A stretch of DNA of 9,645 nucleotides from CALAED01 sp937891035 (GTDB taxonomy: Bacteria; Actinomycetota; Actinomycetes; Streptosporangiales; Streptosporangiaceae). The translations under genes and the position numbers were made by a program. The stretch spans positions 1 through 9,645 of the forward strand of contig DASQSZ010000222.1 in assembly GCA_035642125.1 (NCBI GenBank). Reading direction: 5' to 3'. The notes under the pieces were generated by a model. It saw only the letters and a program-made list of their open reading frames with translations, was not told the DNA's origin and did no database searches. Each line of letters starts with the position of its first letter. Within the stretch, counting starts at the first letter, position 1. Of the stretch, positions 1 through 5,553 are shown piece by piece.

Positions 1-407
1 CGTGCGGAACCGGAGCCGGCGGGCTGGGGCGCGGCCTCGTCGGAGTCATACCTGTCGGACCGAACGGTTTCCTGCAACATCGAGCGGGGTGCCTCCGCCG
101 CGTCGGCGACCAGTCCGAGCCGCTGGCTCAGTCGATCGGCCAGCGATTCCACCTGCCGGGCAACCACGGCCAACATGGCGCCCTTGCCCGCTTCGACGAG
201 CCTGCCCCGCACCGTCTCGGTGAGCGTCTTCACCTCCGGGGAGGAGCCGAGGACGTCGATGCCTTGCTTGACCAGCGCGGCCGGATTCTTGGCGGCCCGG
301 CCGGTCATACCCACGCCGACGAGCATCAGCGCCATCCGGCCCTTTCGAGTACGACCCAGCAGATAGCCAAGGCCCACGGCCATGCCAATCCGGACCCCGT
401 CCTTCAT
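1..407 (-). CDS. Small glycine-rich membrane-anchored protein, partial (3' end beyond window)
   Basis: This is a continuous reading frame of 135 codons with no stop before the left edge, so the C-terminus is missing. Residues about 4-37 are rich in Gly, Ala, Met and Leu and contain GYLLGRTRKGR, which looks like a short membrane or membrane-surface segment followed by a basic patch. Residues about 40-110 form an amphipathic helical stretch (SSPEVKTLTETVRGRLVEAG, then VESLADRLSQRL), followed by an acidic, proline-containing tail. ATG at 407 is preferred over ATG at 413 because GAGGGG lies six bases upstream of the former and directly abuts the latter. The layout of a GRTRK-type N-terminus followed by an 'SSPE..L...RG.L...G' helix recalls small proteins found in actinobacterial gas-vesicle (gvp) clusters. 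That association is from memory and is an inference; no biochemical function can be assigned. It would be the first gene of a leftward operon. Confidence 0.75.
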   Translation of the reverse strand, partial: MKDGVRIGMAVGLGYLLGRTRKGRMALMLVGVGMTGRAAKNPAALVKQGIDVLGSSPEVKTLTETVRGRLVEAGKGAMLAVVARQVESLADRLSQRLGLVADAAEAPRSMLQETVRSDRYDSDEAAPQPAGSGSA

Positions 408-413
408 GATCAT

Positions 414-419
414 CCCCTC
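414..419 (-). promoter_or_regulatory. Ribosome binding site deciding the 407 start
   Basis: On the minus strand GAGGGG sits six bases before ATG 407 and immediately before the in-frame ATG 413. The spacing favours 407 as the start. Confidence 0.6.
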
Positions 420-472
420 GCCCCCGGGCAGGGTCGACCGACCACGGAAAACGTCAACCCTGGAAATTTGCG

Positions 473-501
473 AATCTTTTGCTAAAAGCCGCTTTGACCA
501 A
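473..501 (-). promoter_or_regulatory. Candidate promoter for the leftward operon
   Basis: On the minus strand TTGGTC (496-501), a 17-base spacer and AAGATT (473-478) resemble -35 and -10 elements. They lie in a conspicuously AT-rich island (about 455-515) within very GC-rich DNA, about 65 bases upstream of the start at 407. Neither hexamer is a perfect match, and a stress-type sigma factor could use another site nearby, so this is tentative. The rest of the 408-724 gap holds only a 6-bp-arm inverted repeat (GGCCGG 639-644 and CCGGCC 661-666) and the 16-bp tandem repeat listed separately. I see no gene in it. Confidence 0.3.
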
Positions 502-687
502 CAAAACAGCTCCTGGCCTCGCTGGCCCTACCCGGAGCAATTGCACCAAAACCCCGATAACGACCACTCGGGAGCCGCAGTGCCATGAGCGCCCGACGAG
601 ATGGTCCTGCACGATCTGAGTCGTCGCCCCGCGCTGACGGCCGGTTCACGCCGCCGCTCGCCGGCCCGGCCATGCCGGATTAGACGA

Positions 688-719
688 GGTTAGGTCTTCT
701 CGGGGTTAGGTCTTCTCGG
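688..719. repeat. Perfect tandem duplication of a 16-bp unit
   Basis: GGTTAGGTCTTCTCGG occurs twice head to tail with no mismatch (688-703 and 704-719). It begins six bases beyond the stop codon of the minus-strand DUF2277 gene, so it lies in that gene's 3' untranslated region. The sequence is less GC-rich than its surroundings. It could be a recent slippage duplication or a functional element; nothing else in the window contains the unit. Confidence 0.9.
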
Positions 720-724
720 GCCGA

Positions 725-1012
725 TTACGAGGTCGCGCGGCGCTCGGTCCCGTACCGCTCGGCCGCCCGCGCCCGCGCCTTGGCCGCCTCGGCCTCGCGA
801 TCGCGAGGAGGCGCCTTGGTGACCAGGTTGTCGAGCAGGGTACGGGTCGCGTCGGCGACCGCGGCGACGGCGGCATCGAAGGCCGCCGCGTTCGCCGCCG
901 ACGGCTGCGTGCTACCGCTGATCTTGCGGACGTACTGCAGCGCTGACGCGTGGATCTCCTCGTCGGTGGCCGGCGGTTCGAAGTTATGGAGCACCCGGAT
1001 GTTCCTGCACAT
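725..1012 (-). CDS. DUF2277 family protein
   Basis: The 95-residue product begins MCRNIRVLHNFEPPATDEEI and continues with ALQYVRKISG, then ends with a helical ATRTLLDNLV segment and a basic AAKARARAAERYG tail. This is the full pattern of the small DUF2277 family (cysteine near the N-terminus, C-R-N-I-R signature, HNFEPPAT). The family's function is unknown. Length is normal for the family. The same frame is open upstream to 1516, but that part is antisense to a DinB-like gene, and ATG 1012 gives the family N-terminus exactly, so the start is firm. There is no Shine-Dalgarno sequence, and the divergent DinB-like start is only 39 bases away, so initiation may be leaderless. Alternative: none credible. 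Confidence 0.92.
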   Translation of the reverse strand: MCRNIRVLHNFEPPATDEEIHASALQYVRKISGSTQPSAANAAAFDAAVAAVADATRTLLDNLVTKAPPRDREAEAAKARARAAERYGTERRATS

Positions 1013-1039
1013 ACATCCATGATGACCGCCGCACGCAAG

Positions 1040-1045
1040 TAGCGT
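1040..1045 (+). promoter_or_regulatory. Possible -10 element for a leaderless DinB-like mRNA
   Basis: TAGCGT matches the TAnnnT pattern of actinobacterial -10 elements. It lies six bases before the ATG at 1052, which would place the transcription start on the start codon. No convincing -35 hexamer or ribosome binding site is visible. Confidence 0.35.
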
Positions 1046-1051
1046 CGAAGC

Positions 1052-1561
1052 ATGACGAGTGCGCAACTGCTCGCCGACGCGTTCGGCCGGATCCAAGGCG
1101 TGGTCCGCCGGGCCGTCGACGGTCTCGATCAGGAACAACTCGCCTATCGTCTCGACGCGGAGGCCAACTCGATCGCCTGGCTGGTCTGGCATCTCACCCG
1201 CATCCAGGACGATCACATCGCCGACGCCGCCGGCACGTCCCAGGTGTGGACCTCGCGCGGCTGGGCCGAGCGGTTCGCCTTCCCCTTCAGCGTCGCGGAT
1301 ACGGGGTACGGGCACGGCGCCGAGCAGGTGGCGGCGGTGCGGGTGGAATCGCCGGACCTGCTGACCGGATACCACGATGCCGTGTACGAACAAACCATCG
1401 GCTATGTCGGCGGTCTGGCCGACGACGATCTCAACCGGATCGTAGACCGGGCGTGGGACCCGCCGGTCACCCTTGGTGTGCGGTTGATCAGCGTCATCTC
1501 CGACAATCTGCAACACGCCGGGCAGGCCGCCTTCGTCCGCGGCATCATCGCGCGCGGCTGA
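1052..1561 (+). CDS. DinB-like / DUF664 family protein (possible thiol-dependent enzyme)
   Basis: The 169-residue protein has the four-helix DinB/DUF664 pattern. SIAWLVWHLTRIQDDHIAD at about 40-58 carries His47 and His55, QVWTSRGWAERF follows, and a C-terminal SDNLQHAGQ places His155. Spaced histidines of this kind bind a divalent metal in the DinB/YfiT superfamily, and actinobacterial members have been linked to mycothiol-dependent chemistry. The precise substrate here cannot be read from sequence. Length is normal. The start at 1052 has no Shine-Dalgarno sequence and is probably leaderless. It is divergent from the DUF2277 gene, with only 39 bases between the two start codons, so the two promoters must overlap. 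No downstream gene is close enough to be co-translated. Confidence 0.9.
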   Translation: MTSAQLLADAFGRIQGVVRRAVDGLDQEQLAYRLDAEANSIAWLVWHLTRIQDDHIADAAGTSQVWTSRGWAERFAFPFSVADTGYGHGAEQVAAVRVESPDLLTGYHDAVYEQTIGYVGGLADDDLNRIVDRAWDPPVTLGVRLISVISDNLQHAGQAAFVRGIIARG

Positions 1562-1576
1562 CCGATACCGGCGTCG

Positions 1577-1611
1577 CCCACGCCAACTCGCAAGGGCCGT
1601 CCGTTGGCGGG
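1577..1611 (+). terminator. Possible hairpin terminator after the DinB-like gene
   Basis: CGCCAAC (1581-1587) pairs with GTTGGCG (1603-1609) around a 15-base loop. CCC (1577-1579) could extend the stem against the following Gs, with one unpaired A. It starts 16 bases after the stop. There is no U-run, as is common in high-GC actinomycetes, so this is only a plausible terminator. The rest of the gap to 1728 shows no other clear element. Confidence 0.35.
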
Positions 1612-1728
1612 AAAGGGCACAGATCTGTACCTGAAGCGGGCGGACGATCGCGGTTACGCCGCGCGGAATGCCGCGACCTTTGACGTTCGGTGACTTTAGC
1701 GACCCCGGATTGAGAACAGAGTCACTCC

Positions 1729-2127
1729 ATGAGTAACGGCAGCCGCTGGACGGCGGCGATGGGGCTCACCACTTTCGCCGCCGCGCTGATGATCATATCC
1801 GGGATATGGGCGTTCCTCGTCGGCATCTCCGCACTCGCGAAGGACAAGGTCTTCGTGGTCGCGCCCGACTACACGTACAGGATCGACGTCACCGGCTGGG
1901 GCTGGATCCACCTGATCCTGGGGATCGTCGTCGCCGTCGGGGGCGTGTGCCTGCTGCTTGGCCAGACCTGGGCCCGCATATTGGCGATCATCCTCGCGGT
2001 ACTCAGCGCCGTCGCCCAGTTCATGTTCCTGCCGTACTACCCGTTGTGGTCGATCTTGATTATCGCGCTGAACGTGTTCGTGATCTGGGCGGTCCTGACC
2101 AGCGGGCGCGAAAGAGCCGTGGTGTGA
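1729..2127 (+). CDS. Four-helix membrane protein (DUF7144-like)
   Basis: The 132-residue protein has four hydrophobic segments, at about 12-36, 59-78, 82-101 and 106-123. The first loop (37-58) has charged and aromatic residues (VFVVAPDYTYRIDVTGWGWIH). The pattern 'G.WAFLVGISAL....FVV..DYTY..D.TGWGWIHL..G' is shared by a common actinobacterial family of small integral membrane proteins of unknown function that I associate with DUF7144. Length fits. The start is supported by the position of the first helix; only a weak GAG-containing ribosome binding site precedes it. A DUF1269 gene begins 23 bases downstream, so the two are likely co-transcribed. Function is unknown; a membrane-stress or envelope role would be a guess. 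Confidence 0.88.
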   Translation: MSNGSRWTAAMGLTTFAAALMIISGIWAFLVGISALAKDKVFVVAPDYTYRIDVTGWGWIHLILGIVVAVGGVCLLLGQTWARILAIILAVLSAVAQFMFLPYYPLWSILIIALNVFVIWAVLTSGRERAVV

Positions 2128-2150
2128 CGACGTCTTGACCGGAGGGTCCC

Positions 2151-2648
2151 ATGAGTGACCTGATCGCCATCGCCTACGACAGCCTCAAGTCGGCCAACCA
2201 GGTGCGCGACAAGCTCTTCGAGCTGCAAAGGGAGCGCGTCGTCGAGCTTGAGGACGCGGTCGTCGTCGAACGCAGGAAGGACGGCAAGATCAAGTTGCAC
2301 CAGTCCCGCCACGGCGCCGTCGGCGACGCGGCGGCCGGCGGTCCCCTGTGGGGCGGGCTGATCGGACTGATCTGCCTCAGGCCGCTGCTCAGCATGGCCA
2401 TCGGCGGCGCCGCGGGCGCGGCGGCCGGCGCCGTCGCCGACTACGGCGTGGACGAAAACTTCATGCGCGAGCTCAGCGAGCACATGCTGCCCGGCACGGC
2501 CGCGCTGTTCCTCCTGATCAGCAGATCGTCTCCGGATGAGGTCATCCCTGAGGTGGCCCAATACGGCGGCCGGCTCATCCGTACCTCGCTGTCCGGCGAG
2601 CAGGAGGCGCACCTGCGTGCAGCCGCCCGGGCCGCGCAGCCCGCCTGA
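2151..2648 (+). CDS. DUF1269 domain-containing protein
   Basis: The 165-residue protein starts SDLIAIAYDSLKSANQVRDKLFELQRE, followed by an ELEDAVVVERRKDGKIKLHQ strand region. This is the N-terminal ferredoxin-like part typical of DUF1269. A Gly/Ala-rich hydrophobic stretch (about 60-100, with GGLIGLICLRPLLSMAIGGA) resembles the membrane- or lipid-associating glycine-zipper segment of the family. The C-terminal half (MLPGTAALFLLI..SSPDEVIPEV..YGGRLIRTSLS) returns to an alpha/beta pattern. Length matches the family. GGAGGG at 2141-2146, four bases before the ATG, is a clear ribosome binding site. It sits 23 bases behind the four-helix membrane protein, suggesting an operon. The family's function is unknown. 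Confidence 0.92.
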   Translation: MSDLIAIAYDSLKSANQVRDKLFELQRERVVELEDAVVVERRKDGKIKLHQSRHGAVGDAAAGGPLWGGLIGLICLRPLLSMAIGGAAGAAAGAVADYGVDENFMRELSEHMLPGTAALFLLISRSSPDEVIPEVAQYGGRLIRTSLSGEQEAHLRAAARAAQPA

Positions 2649-2686
2649 CCTCTCGCCGCTCGGCGGCCATGCCGGCTCGGCCCGGC

Positions 2687-3301
2687 TCACTCAGCCCGGC
2701 GGCGGTCCTCGCGCCTGGCGAGCAGCCGTCGTTTGGCGCCGCGGCCGGAGTCCGCCTGCTGGTGCTGGTCGAGCACGGTGAAATCGGGCGGCAGCAGGGC
2801 GGCCGGCTCGCCGGGACCGAGGCACCATGCGGCGGGCAGGGTGGGCCGGACGCGTCGCGCCTCCGCTGTGAACGCCTCCCAGCCCAGCAGACCACCGGGC
2901 GCCACCGCGGCCGCGGCCGGGCCGAAGATGGCGCGGTCCCAGTAGCCGGTGCAGAGCACAAGCGCATAGCGCTCGGGCTCCGGACGCCATTCGCCCAGGT
3001 CGGCGTGGACAAGGGCGATCAGGTCGCGGAGCCGGCGGCGGCGCGCCTCCCGGTCGAGCAGCCCGAGCGCCACGTCGGAGATGTCCACGGCCGTCACCTG
3101 ACGTCCGGCCGCGGCGGCCGCCAGCACGGCGCCGGACGGGCCGCACGCCAGATCGAGCACCGGGCCGTCCGGCAAGGCCGACGACAGAGCCTGCGCCGCC
3201 AGCGGATGAGCGTGAAATGACACGGCCGAATCGTCGCCGTACCTGGCGTTCCATCTAATCCGATCCGGGTGGCCGGAGGCCGCGAGCGGCACCTCTCGCA
3301 T
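2687..3301 (-). CDS. Class I SAM-dependent methyltransferase
   Basis: The 204-residue product has the Rossmann methyltransferase core. RIRWNARYG at about 14-22 is the 'WdaRY' pre-core signature. VLDLACGPSG at 48-57 is motif I, a variant in which the usual second glycine of DxGxGxG is Ala-Cys. VTAVDISDVAL is the acidic beta2 end that binds the adenosine ribose, and VHADLGEW and YALVLCTGYWDRAIF follow. APGGLLGWEAF is the post-core strand. The substrate cannot be deduced; small-molecule methyltransferases of the tellurite-resistance/thiopurine type share this layout. I prefer ATG 3301 to GTG 3310, because GGGGTAGG lies nine bases before the former and directly abuts the latter. The gene converges on the DUF1269 gene with a 38-base gap and diverges from the unknown gene at 3523. 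The C-terminal tail is arginine-rich. Confidence 0.87.
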   Translation of the reverse strand: MREVPLAASGHPDRIRWNARYGDDSAVSFHAHPLAAQALSSALPDGPVLDLACGPSGAVLAAAAAGRQVTAVDISDVALGLLDREARRRRLRDLIALVHADLGEWRPEPERYALVLCTGYWDRAIFGPAAAAVAPGGLLGWEAFTAEARRVRPTLPAAWCLGPGEPAALLPPDFTVLDQHQQADSGRGAKRRLLARREDRRRAE

Positions 3302-3334
3302 GTCAGGCACCCTACCCCGCGTCCCTGGGAGCGG

Positions 3335-3406
3335 GACCCTGCCGACCCTGCCGACCCTGCCGTGCCCGCCGTGCCCGCCGTGCCTGTAGTGCCCGCCGTG
3401 CGCCGG
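3335..3406. repeat. Tandem array of about eight 9-bp units
   Basis: Three exact copies of GACCCTGCC (3335-3361) are followed by GTGCCCGCC twice (3362-3379), GTGCCTGTA, GTGCCCGCC again (3389-3397) and a degenerate GTGCGCCGG ending at 3406. The array keeps strict 9-base phase, which in any frame would encode a three-residue repeat, but no supported gene covers it. It lies between two divergent genes, 34-105 bases upstream of the methyltransferase start. Slippage expansion is the likely origin; a regulatory role is possible but not shown. Confidence 0.85.
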
Positions 3407-3407
3407 T

Positions 3408-3447
3408 ATGGCCGGCGGCTCGAGGGTGCCGCCGGAGCGCCGGCCAT
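3408..3447. repeat. Inverted repeat with 10-bp perfect arms
   Basis: ATGGCCGGCG (3408-3417) and CGCCGGCCAT (3438-3447) are exact reverse complements around a 20-base loop. It directly follows the 9-bp tandem array in a divergent intergenic region, so it is not a simple terminator. An operator, or a structure in the 5' leader of either gene, is more plausible. Confidence 0.6.
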
Positions 3448-3471
3448 GACACCGTGTGGATAAGCCATCAG

Positions 3472-3483
3472 CGCGTTAACGCG
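3472..3483. promoter_or_regulatory. Perfect 12-bp palindrome, candidate operator
   Basis: CGCGTTAACGCG is an exact palindrome 39 bases upstream of the GTG start at 3523. Its right half-site AACGCGA (3478-3484) recurs at 3486-3492, eight bases on. This is the size and position expected of a dimeric repressor site, but the regulator is unknown. Confidence 0.4.
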
Positions 3484-3507
3484 ACAACGCGATGTGGATC
3501 GGAGATC

Positions 3508-3515
3508 GGAGGGAG
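3508..3515 (+). promoter_or_regulatory. Ribosome binding site deciding the 3523 start
   Basis: GGAGGGAG lies with nine bases between GGAGGG and the GTG at 3523. It supports that codon over the in-frame GTG at 3454, which has no such element and would place the palindrome inside the gene. Confidence 0.65.
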
Positions 3516-3522
3516 CGGCACG

Positions 3523-4113
3523 GTGCTACACGCTTTCGTCTACAACGAGGTCGCGGTCCTCGTCCGGCACTGGTTCGAGATCGGCCGTACGGACAGTCGA
3601 CTGGAGCACGGCACGCGCGTCGAGGTGCGGCTGCGCACCCCGCAGCCGCAGCGCGGGAGCTATGCGGCCGCCCAGGTGATCGCGGCGGATCAGCCGTTGT
3701 TCCGGGCCGACCTGTTCGACCGTGTCGACGGCGTGCCCGGCGGGTTCGAGGCGGCGCACTTCCATCCCAGGTTCATCGGCGTCGAGCCATGCGAACGCAC
3801 CTGGGCCGACGAGGTCCAAAAGACGCCGTGGGACTGGCTGCATGGCAGGCTCTCCGACATTCCCGACCTCGTCGCCACGGCGGGCGCGAAGCTCGCCGAC
3901 CCGGATGCCGAGCGGGCGGCGGTGGCGGCCGACGCGGACATGATCGTCGAGGCCGCGCGGCGCCGTGCGGGGAGCGAGTGCCGTTCCAAGGCGCAGTGCC
4001 ATGAGTGGACCCGGGACACCACATCGGCCGTCCGGCTGATGGTCGCCGACCTCGAACGCCCCGACCTCCTCGACCGCGACCGCGTCTCCCCGTGGCTGGA
4101 CGCCGCCGCGTGA
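3523..4113 (+). CDS. Conserved-looking hypothetical protein
   Basis: The 196-residue protein starts with a GTG codon and reads (M)LHAFVYNEVAVLVRHWFEIG. It has no signal peptide or membrane segment. The N-terminal half alternates short strands (FVYNEVAVLV, RVEVRLRTPQP, YAAAQVIAADQPLFRADLFDRV) and then has a histidine-rich patch GGFEAAHFHPRFIGVEPCER. The C-terminal half is helical and acidic. The aromatic-rich centre (WADEVQKTPWDWLHGRL) suggests a compact all-beta plus helical fold. There are three cysteines. I do not recognise a characterised family, although the sequence has the balanced composition of a real conserved protein. It is divergent from the methyltransferase and is followed seven bases after its stop by a strong hairpin, so it is probably transcribed alone from the structured region upstream. 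Confidence 0.82.
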   Translation: MLHAFVYNEVAVLVRHWFEIGRTDSRLEHGTRVEVRLRTPQPQRGSYAAAQVIAADQPLFRADLFDRVDGVPGGFEAAHFHPRFIGVEPCERTWADEVQKTPWDWLHGRLSDIPDLVATAGAKLADPDAERAAVAADADMIVEAARRRAGSECRSKAQCHEWTRDTTSAVRLMVADLERPDLLDRDRVSPWLDAAA

Positions 4114-4120
4114 TCGATCC

Positions 4121-4162
4121 GCGGCGCCGGCCGGGTGGCGTGGTCCGGTCGGCCGGCGCCGC
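4121..4162 (+). terminator. Strong GC hairpin, likely terminator
   Basis: GCGGCGCCGGCC (4121-4132) and GGCCGGCGCCGC (4151-4162) are perfect 12-bp inverted arms around an 18-base loop, beginning seven bases after the stop of the preceding gene. There is no U-tract. In high-GC actinomycetes such stems are common 3' ends of transcripts. The rest of the gap to 4267 shows no obvious promoter. Confidence 0.6.
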
Positions 4163-4267
4163 ATTGGTCCTGTGCGACGGCTTGGTGGGGCGGCAAGGTG
4201 AGAGCGTGCGCATTTCGGCAACGGGCACCGGCCCCCGGCAGGCCGCCGCGTCGCGACGTGGTGCGTC

Positions 4268-4879
4268 ATGAGCATCGCGTTCCTGGTGACGAGCCTGATC
4301 GTGGTCGCCACGCCGGGTACCGGCGTCATCTACACGCTCTCGGCCGCCCTGTCTCGGGGCCGCGGGGCCGGCGTCATCGCCGCGCTGGGCTGCACGCTCG
4401 GCATCGTGCCGCACATCCTGGCGACGATCACCGGCCTGGCGGCGCTGTTGCGTACGAGCTCACTGGCATTCCAGATCCTGAAATATCTGGGCGTGGCCTA
4501 TCTCCTTTTCATGGCATGGGCCACGCTCAAGGACAAGGACGCGGTCGTCCTCGATGAGGACTCCGCTCGTCGCTCGGCCGGACGGGTGATCGTTTCCGCG
4601 GTCTTGATCAACCTGCTCAACCCGAAGCTGACCGTCTTCTTCTTCGCGTTCCTGCCGCAGTTCGTCAGCGTCGGCGAGGCCGGTTCGCTGCCGCAGATGA
4701 TCGGGCTGAGCGCCGTCTTCATGTTGATGACATTCGTGGTGTTCAGCGCGTACGGCCTGTGCGCCGCCGCCGTACGCGATCACGCCACCTCGCGGCCCCA
4801 GGTGATGGCGTGGCTGCGCCGCGGCTTCGCCGGTTCGTTCATCGCGCTCGGCGCCAAACTCGCCTTCGCCGCCCGATAG
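4268..4879 (+). CDS. LysE/RhtB family amino-acid or metabolite exporter
   Basis: The 203-residue integral membrane protein has about six hydrophobic segments. FLVTSLIVVATPGTGVIYTLSAALSRG at the N-terminus is the LysE/RhtB signature, with a PGTG in place of the usual PGPG. GVIAALGCTLGIVPHIL, ILKYLGVAYLLFMAW, FFFAFLPQFV and a C-terminal GSFIALGAKLAFA match the remaining family blocks. INLLNPKLTVFF is the conserved second half-repeat motif. The family exports amino acids (lysine, threonine, homoserine lactone) or small metabolites by proton-motive force. The substrate cannot be assigned. Length is typical. ATG 4268 fits the family N-terminus, although no clear ribosome binding site precedes it. 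It stands alone: the upstream gene ends in a hairpin, and the downstream regulator has its own promoter. Confidence 0.93.
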   Translation: MSIAFLVTSLIVVATPGTGVIYTLSAALSRGRGAGVIAALGCTLGIVPHILATITGLAALLRTSSLAFQILKYLGVAYLLFMAWATLKDKDAVVLDEDSARRSAGRVIVSAVLINLLNPKLTVFFFAFLPQFVSVGEAGSLPQMIGLSAVFMLMTFVVFSAYGLCAAAVRDHATSRPQVMAWLRRGFAGSFIALGAKLAFAAR

Positions 4880-5023
4880 GGCCGCCGCGCGGCGCGAATG
4901 CCGGCGGTGGCGTGCCGAACGAGCGGTGCCGGCGCCGGCCTGGTCTGCGGTCCGGACACGGCCGTGCCGACGAGCTCTGAAAAACGCCGGGTTGTCGTCC
5001 GCGGCGGTGTCGCCCAACGCAGG

Positions 5024-5053
5024 CCCTGACGTCAGATCCGCTTGACGTCAGGG
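5024..5053. promoter_or_regulatory. 11-bp-arm inverted repeat built from two TGACGTCA palindromes
   Basis: CCCTGACGTCA (5024-5034) and TGACGTCAGGG (5043-5053) are perfect reverse complements with an 8-base centre. Each arm also contains the 8-bp palindrome TGACGTCA. A third, degenerate box TGACGTAA starts at 5059, so the boxes lie at 5027, 5043 and 5059, exactly 16 bp apart. The second overlaps the -35 and the third lies just upstream of the -10 of the next promoter. This is the geometry of a cooperative repressor site. The HTH protein encoded immediately downstream is the obvious candidate ligand, by inference. Confidence 0.6.
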
Positions 5054-5070
5054 CGTCTTGACGTAAGACT
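5042..5070 (+). promoter_or_regulatory. Promoter giving a leaderless transcript
   Basis: TTGACG (5042-5047), a 17-base spacer and AAGACT (5065-5070; TAAGAC if shifted by one base) form a good sigma-70-type promoter. The expected start of transcription, six to seven bases after the -10, falls on the GTG at 5077. No ribosome binding site is present, consistent with leaderless translation. Confidence 0.6.
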
Positions 5071-5076
5071 GATCCC

Positions 5077-5553
5077 GTGACGACTCCCGATGCGATCGAG
5101 GCGCGGTTCACGCTGCTGACGGCCGCGGCGCGTTACGACGCCCTGCGCACCCGAGAGGCCCTCGCCGACACCGTCCTCGACGAGCCGGGCGACGACGCCG
5201 GCGAGGTCGGCGATGTCCGTCCGCTCGGTCGCGACGAGGCGCTCGAGCTCCTGGCGCTCGGCGAGGTCATCGCGCGCAAGGCCGGTTATGGGCGGCAGCT
5301 CACGGTGCGCACCGCCCGGGCGGCGGGCGCGTCCTGGTCGCAGATCGGCGCGGCGCTCGGCGTCAGCAAGCAGGCCGCGTGGGAGGCGCACAGCCGATGG
5401 ATCGACGACCAAGCCGACCAGCACCGCCGCAGCGGCTACGAAGGGCTTTCCGATGCGCAGGCGGCGGCCGCCCGGTCCCTGGCGGGGAGACCGGAGCCGG
5501 CGGTCGACACCGCCACAACGAACGAAACGAACGAGCAGGCGGACACGACATGA
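5077..5553 (+). CDS. Helix-turn-helix protein, probable transcriptional regulator
   Basis: The 158-residue soluble protein starts with GTG. The N-terminal half is helical (AIEARFTLLTAAARYDALRT, then an acidic segment at 35-47 and DEALELLALGEVIARKAG). Residues 79-108, ARAAGASWSQIGAALGVSKQ followed by AAWEAHSRWID, form a clear helix-turn-helix of the 'SW.QIG..LGVSKQAA' kind seen in many small actinobacterial proteins. The last 40 residues are low-complexity and rich in Ala, Thr and Asn. Role is inferred from the HTH alone; it may repress its own promoter and the epoxide hydrolase downstream. It is preceded by three phased TGACGT boxes and a leaderless promoter. Its stop overlaps, as ATGA, a possible 23-codon ORF that leads into the epoxide hydrolase start 60 bases downstream. 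Confidence 0.82.
   Translation: MTTPDAIEARFTLLTAAARYDALRTREALADTVLDEPGDDAGEVGDVRPLGRDEALELLALGEVIARKAGYGRQLTVRTARAAGASWSQIGAALGVSKQAAWEAHSRWIDDQADQHRRSGYEGLSDAQAAAARSLAGRPEPAVDTATTNETNEQADTT

Noticed and set aside
706..1053. Alternative minus-strand frame of 115 residues rich in Arg/Pro/Ser
   Set aside because: It is a shadow of the DUF2277 gene with the composition typical of out-of-frame high-GC DNA.
1013..1516. Upstream extension of the minus-strand DUF2277 frame to a 263-residue protein
   Set aside because: The extra part is antisense to the DinB-like gene, and the family N-terminus MCRNIR starts exactly at 1012.
1680..1708. TTGACG at 1680-1685 as a promoter for the four-helix membrane protein
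   Set aside because: No acceptable -10 hexamer lies 16-18 bases downstream.
2037..2690. 217-residue minus-strand frame over the DUF1269 gene
   Set aside because: It is antisense to a clear family member with a good ribosome binding site. No domain pattern is visible in the antisense product.
3269..3463. Plus-strand frame encoding a DPA/VPA tripeptide repeat across the 9-bp array
   Set aside because: It has no ribosome binding site, starts antisense inside the methyltransferase gene, and ends after a non-repetitive tail. The periodicity comes from the DNA repeat.
3526..4329. 267-residue minus-strand frame over the unknown gene
   Set aside because: Its composition is Arg/Ala/Pro-rich without domain features. 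The plus-strand frame has a balanced composition and a ribosome binding site.
4881..4966. Short GC palindromes after the LysE-type gene (such as GCCGGCGCCGGC at 4928-4939, and a 6-bp stem at 4882-4907)
   Set aside because: Arms are short and the DNA is nearly all G/C, so such matches are expected by chance. None is clearly a terminator.
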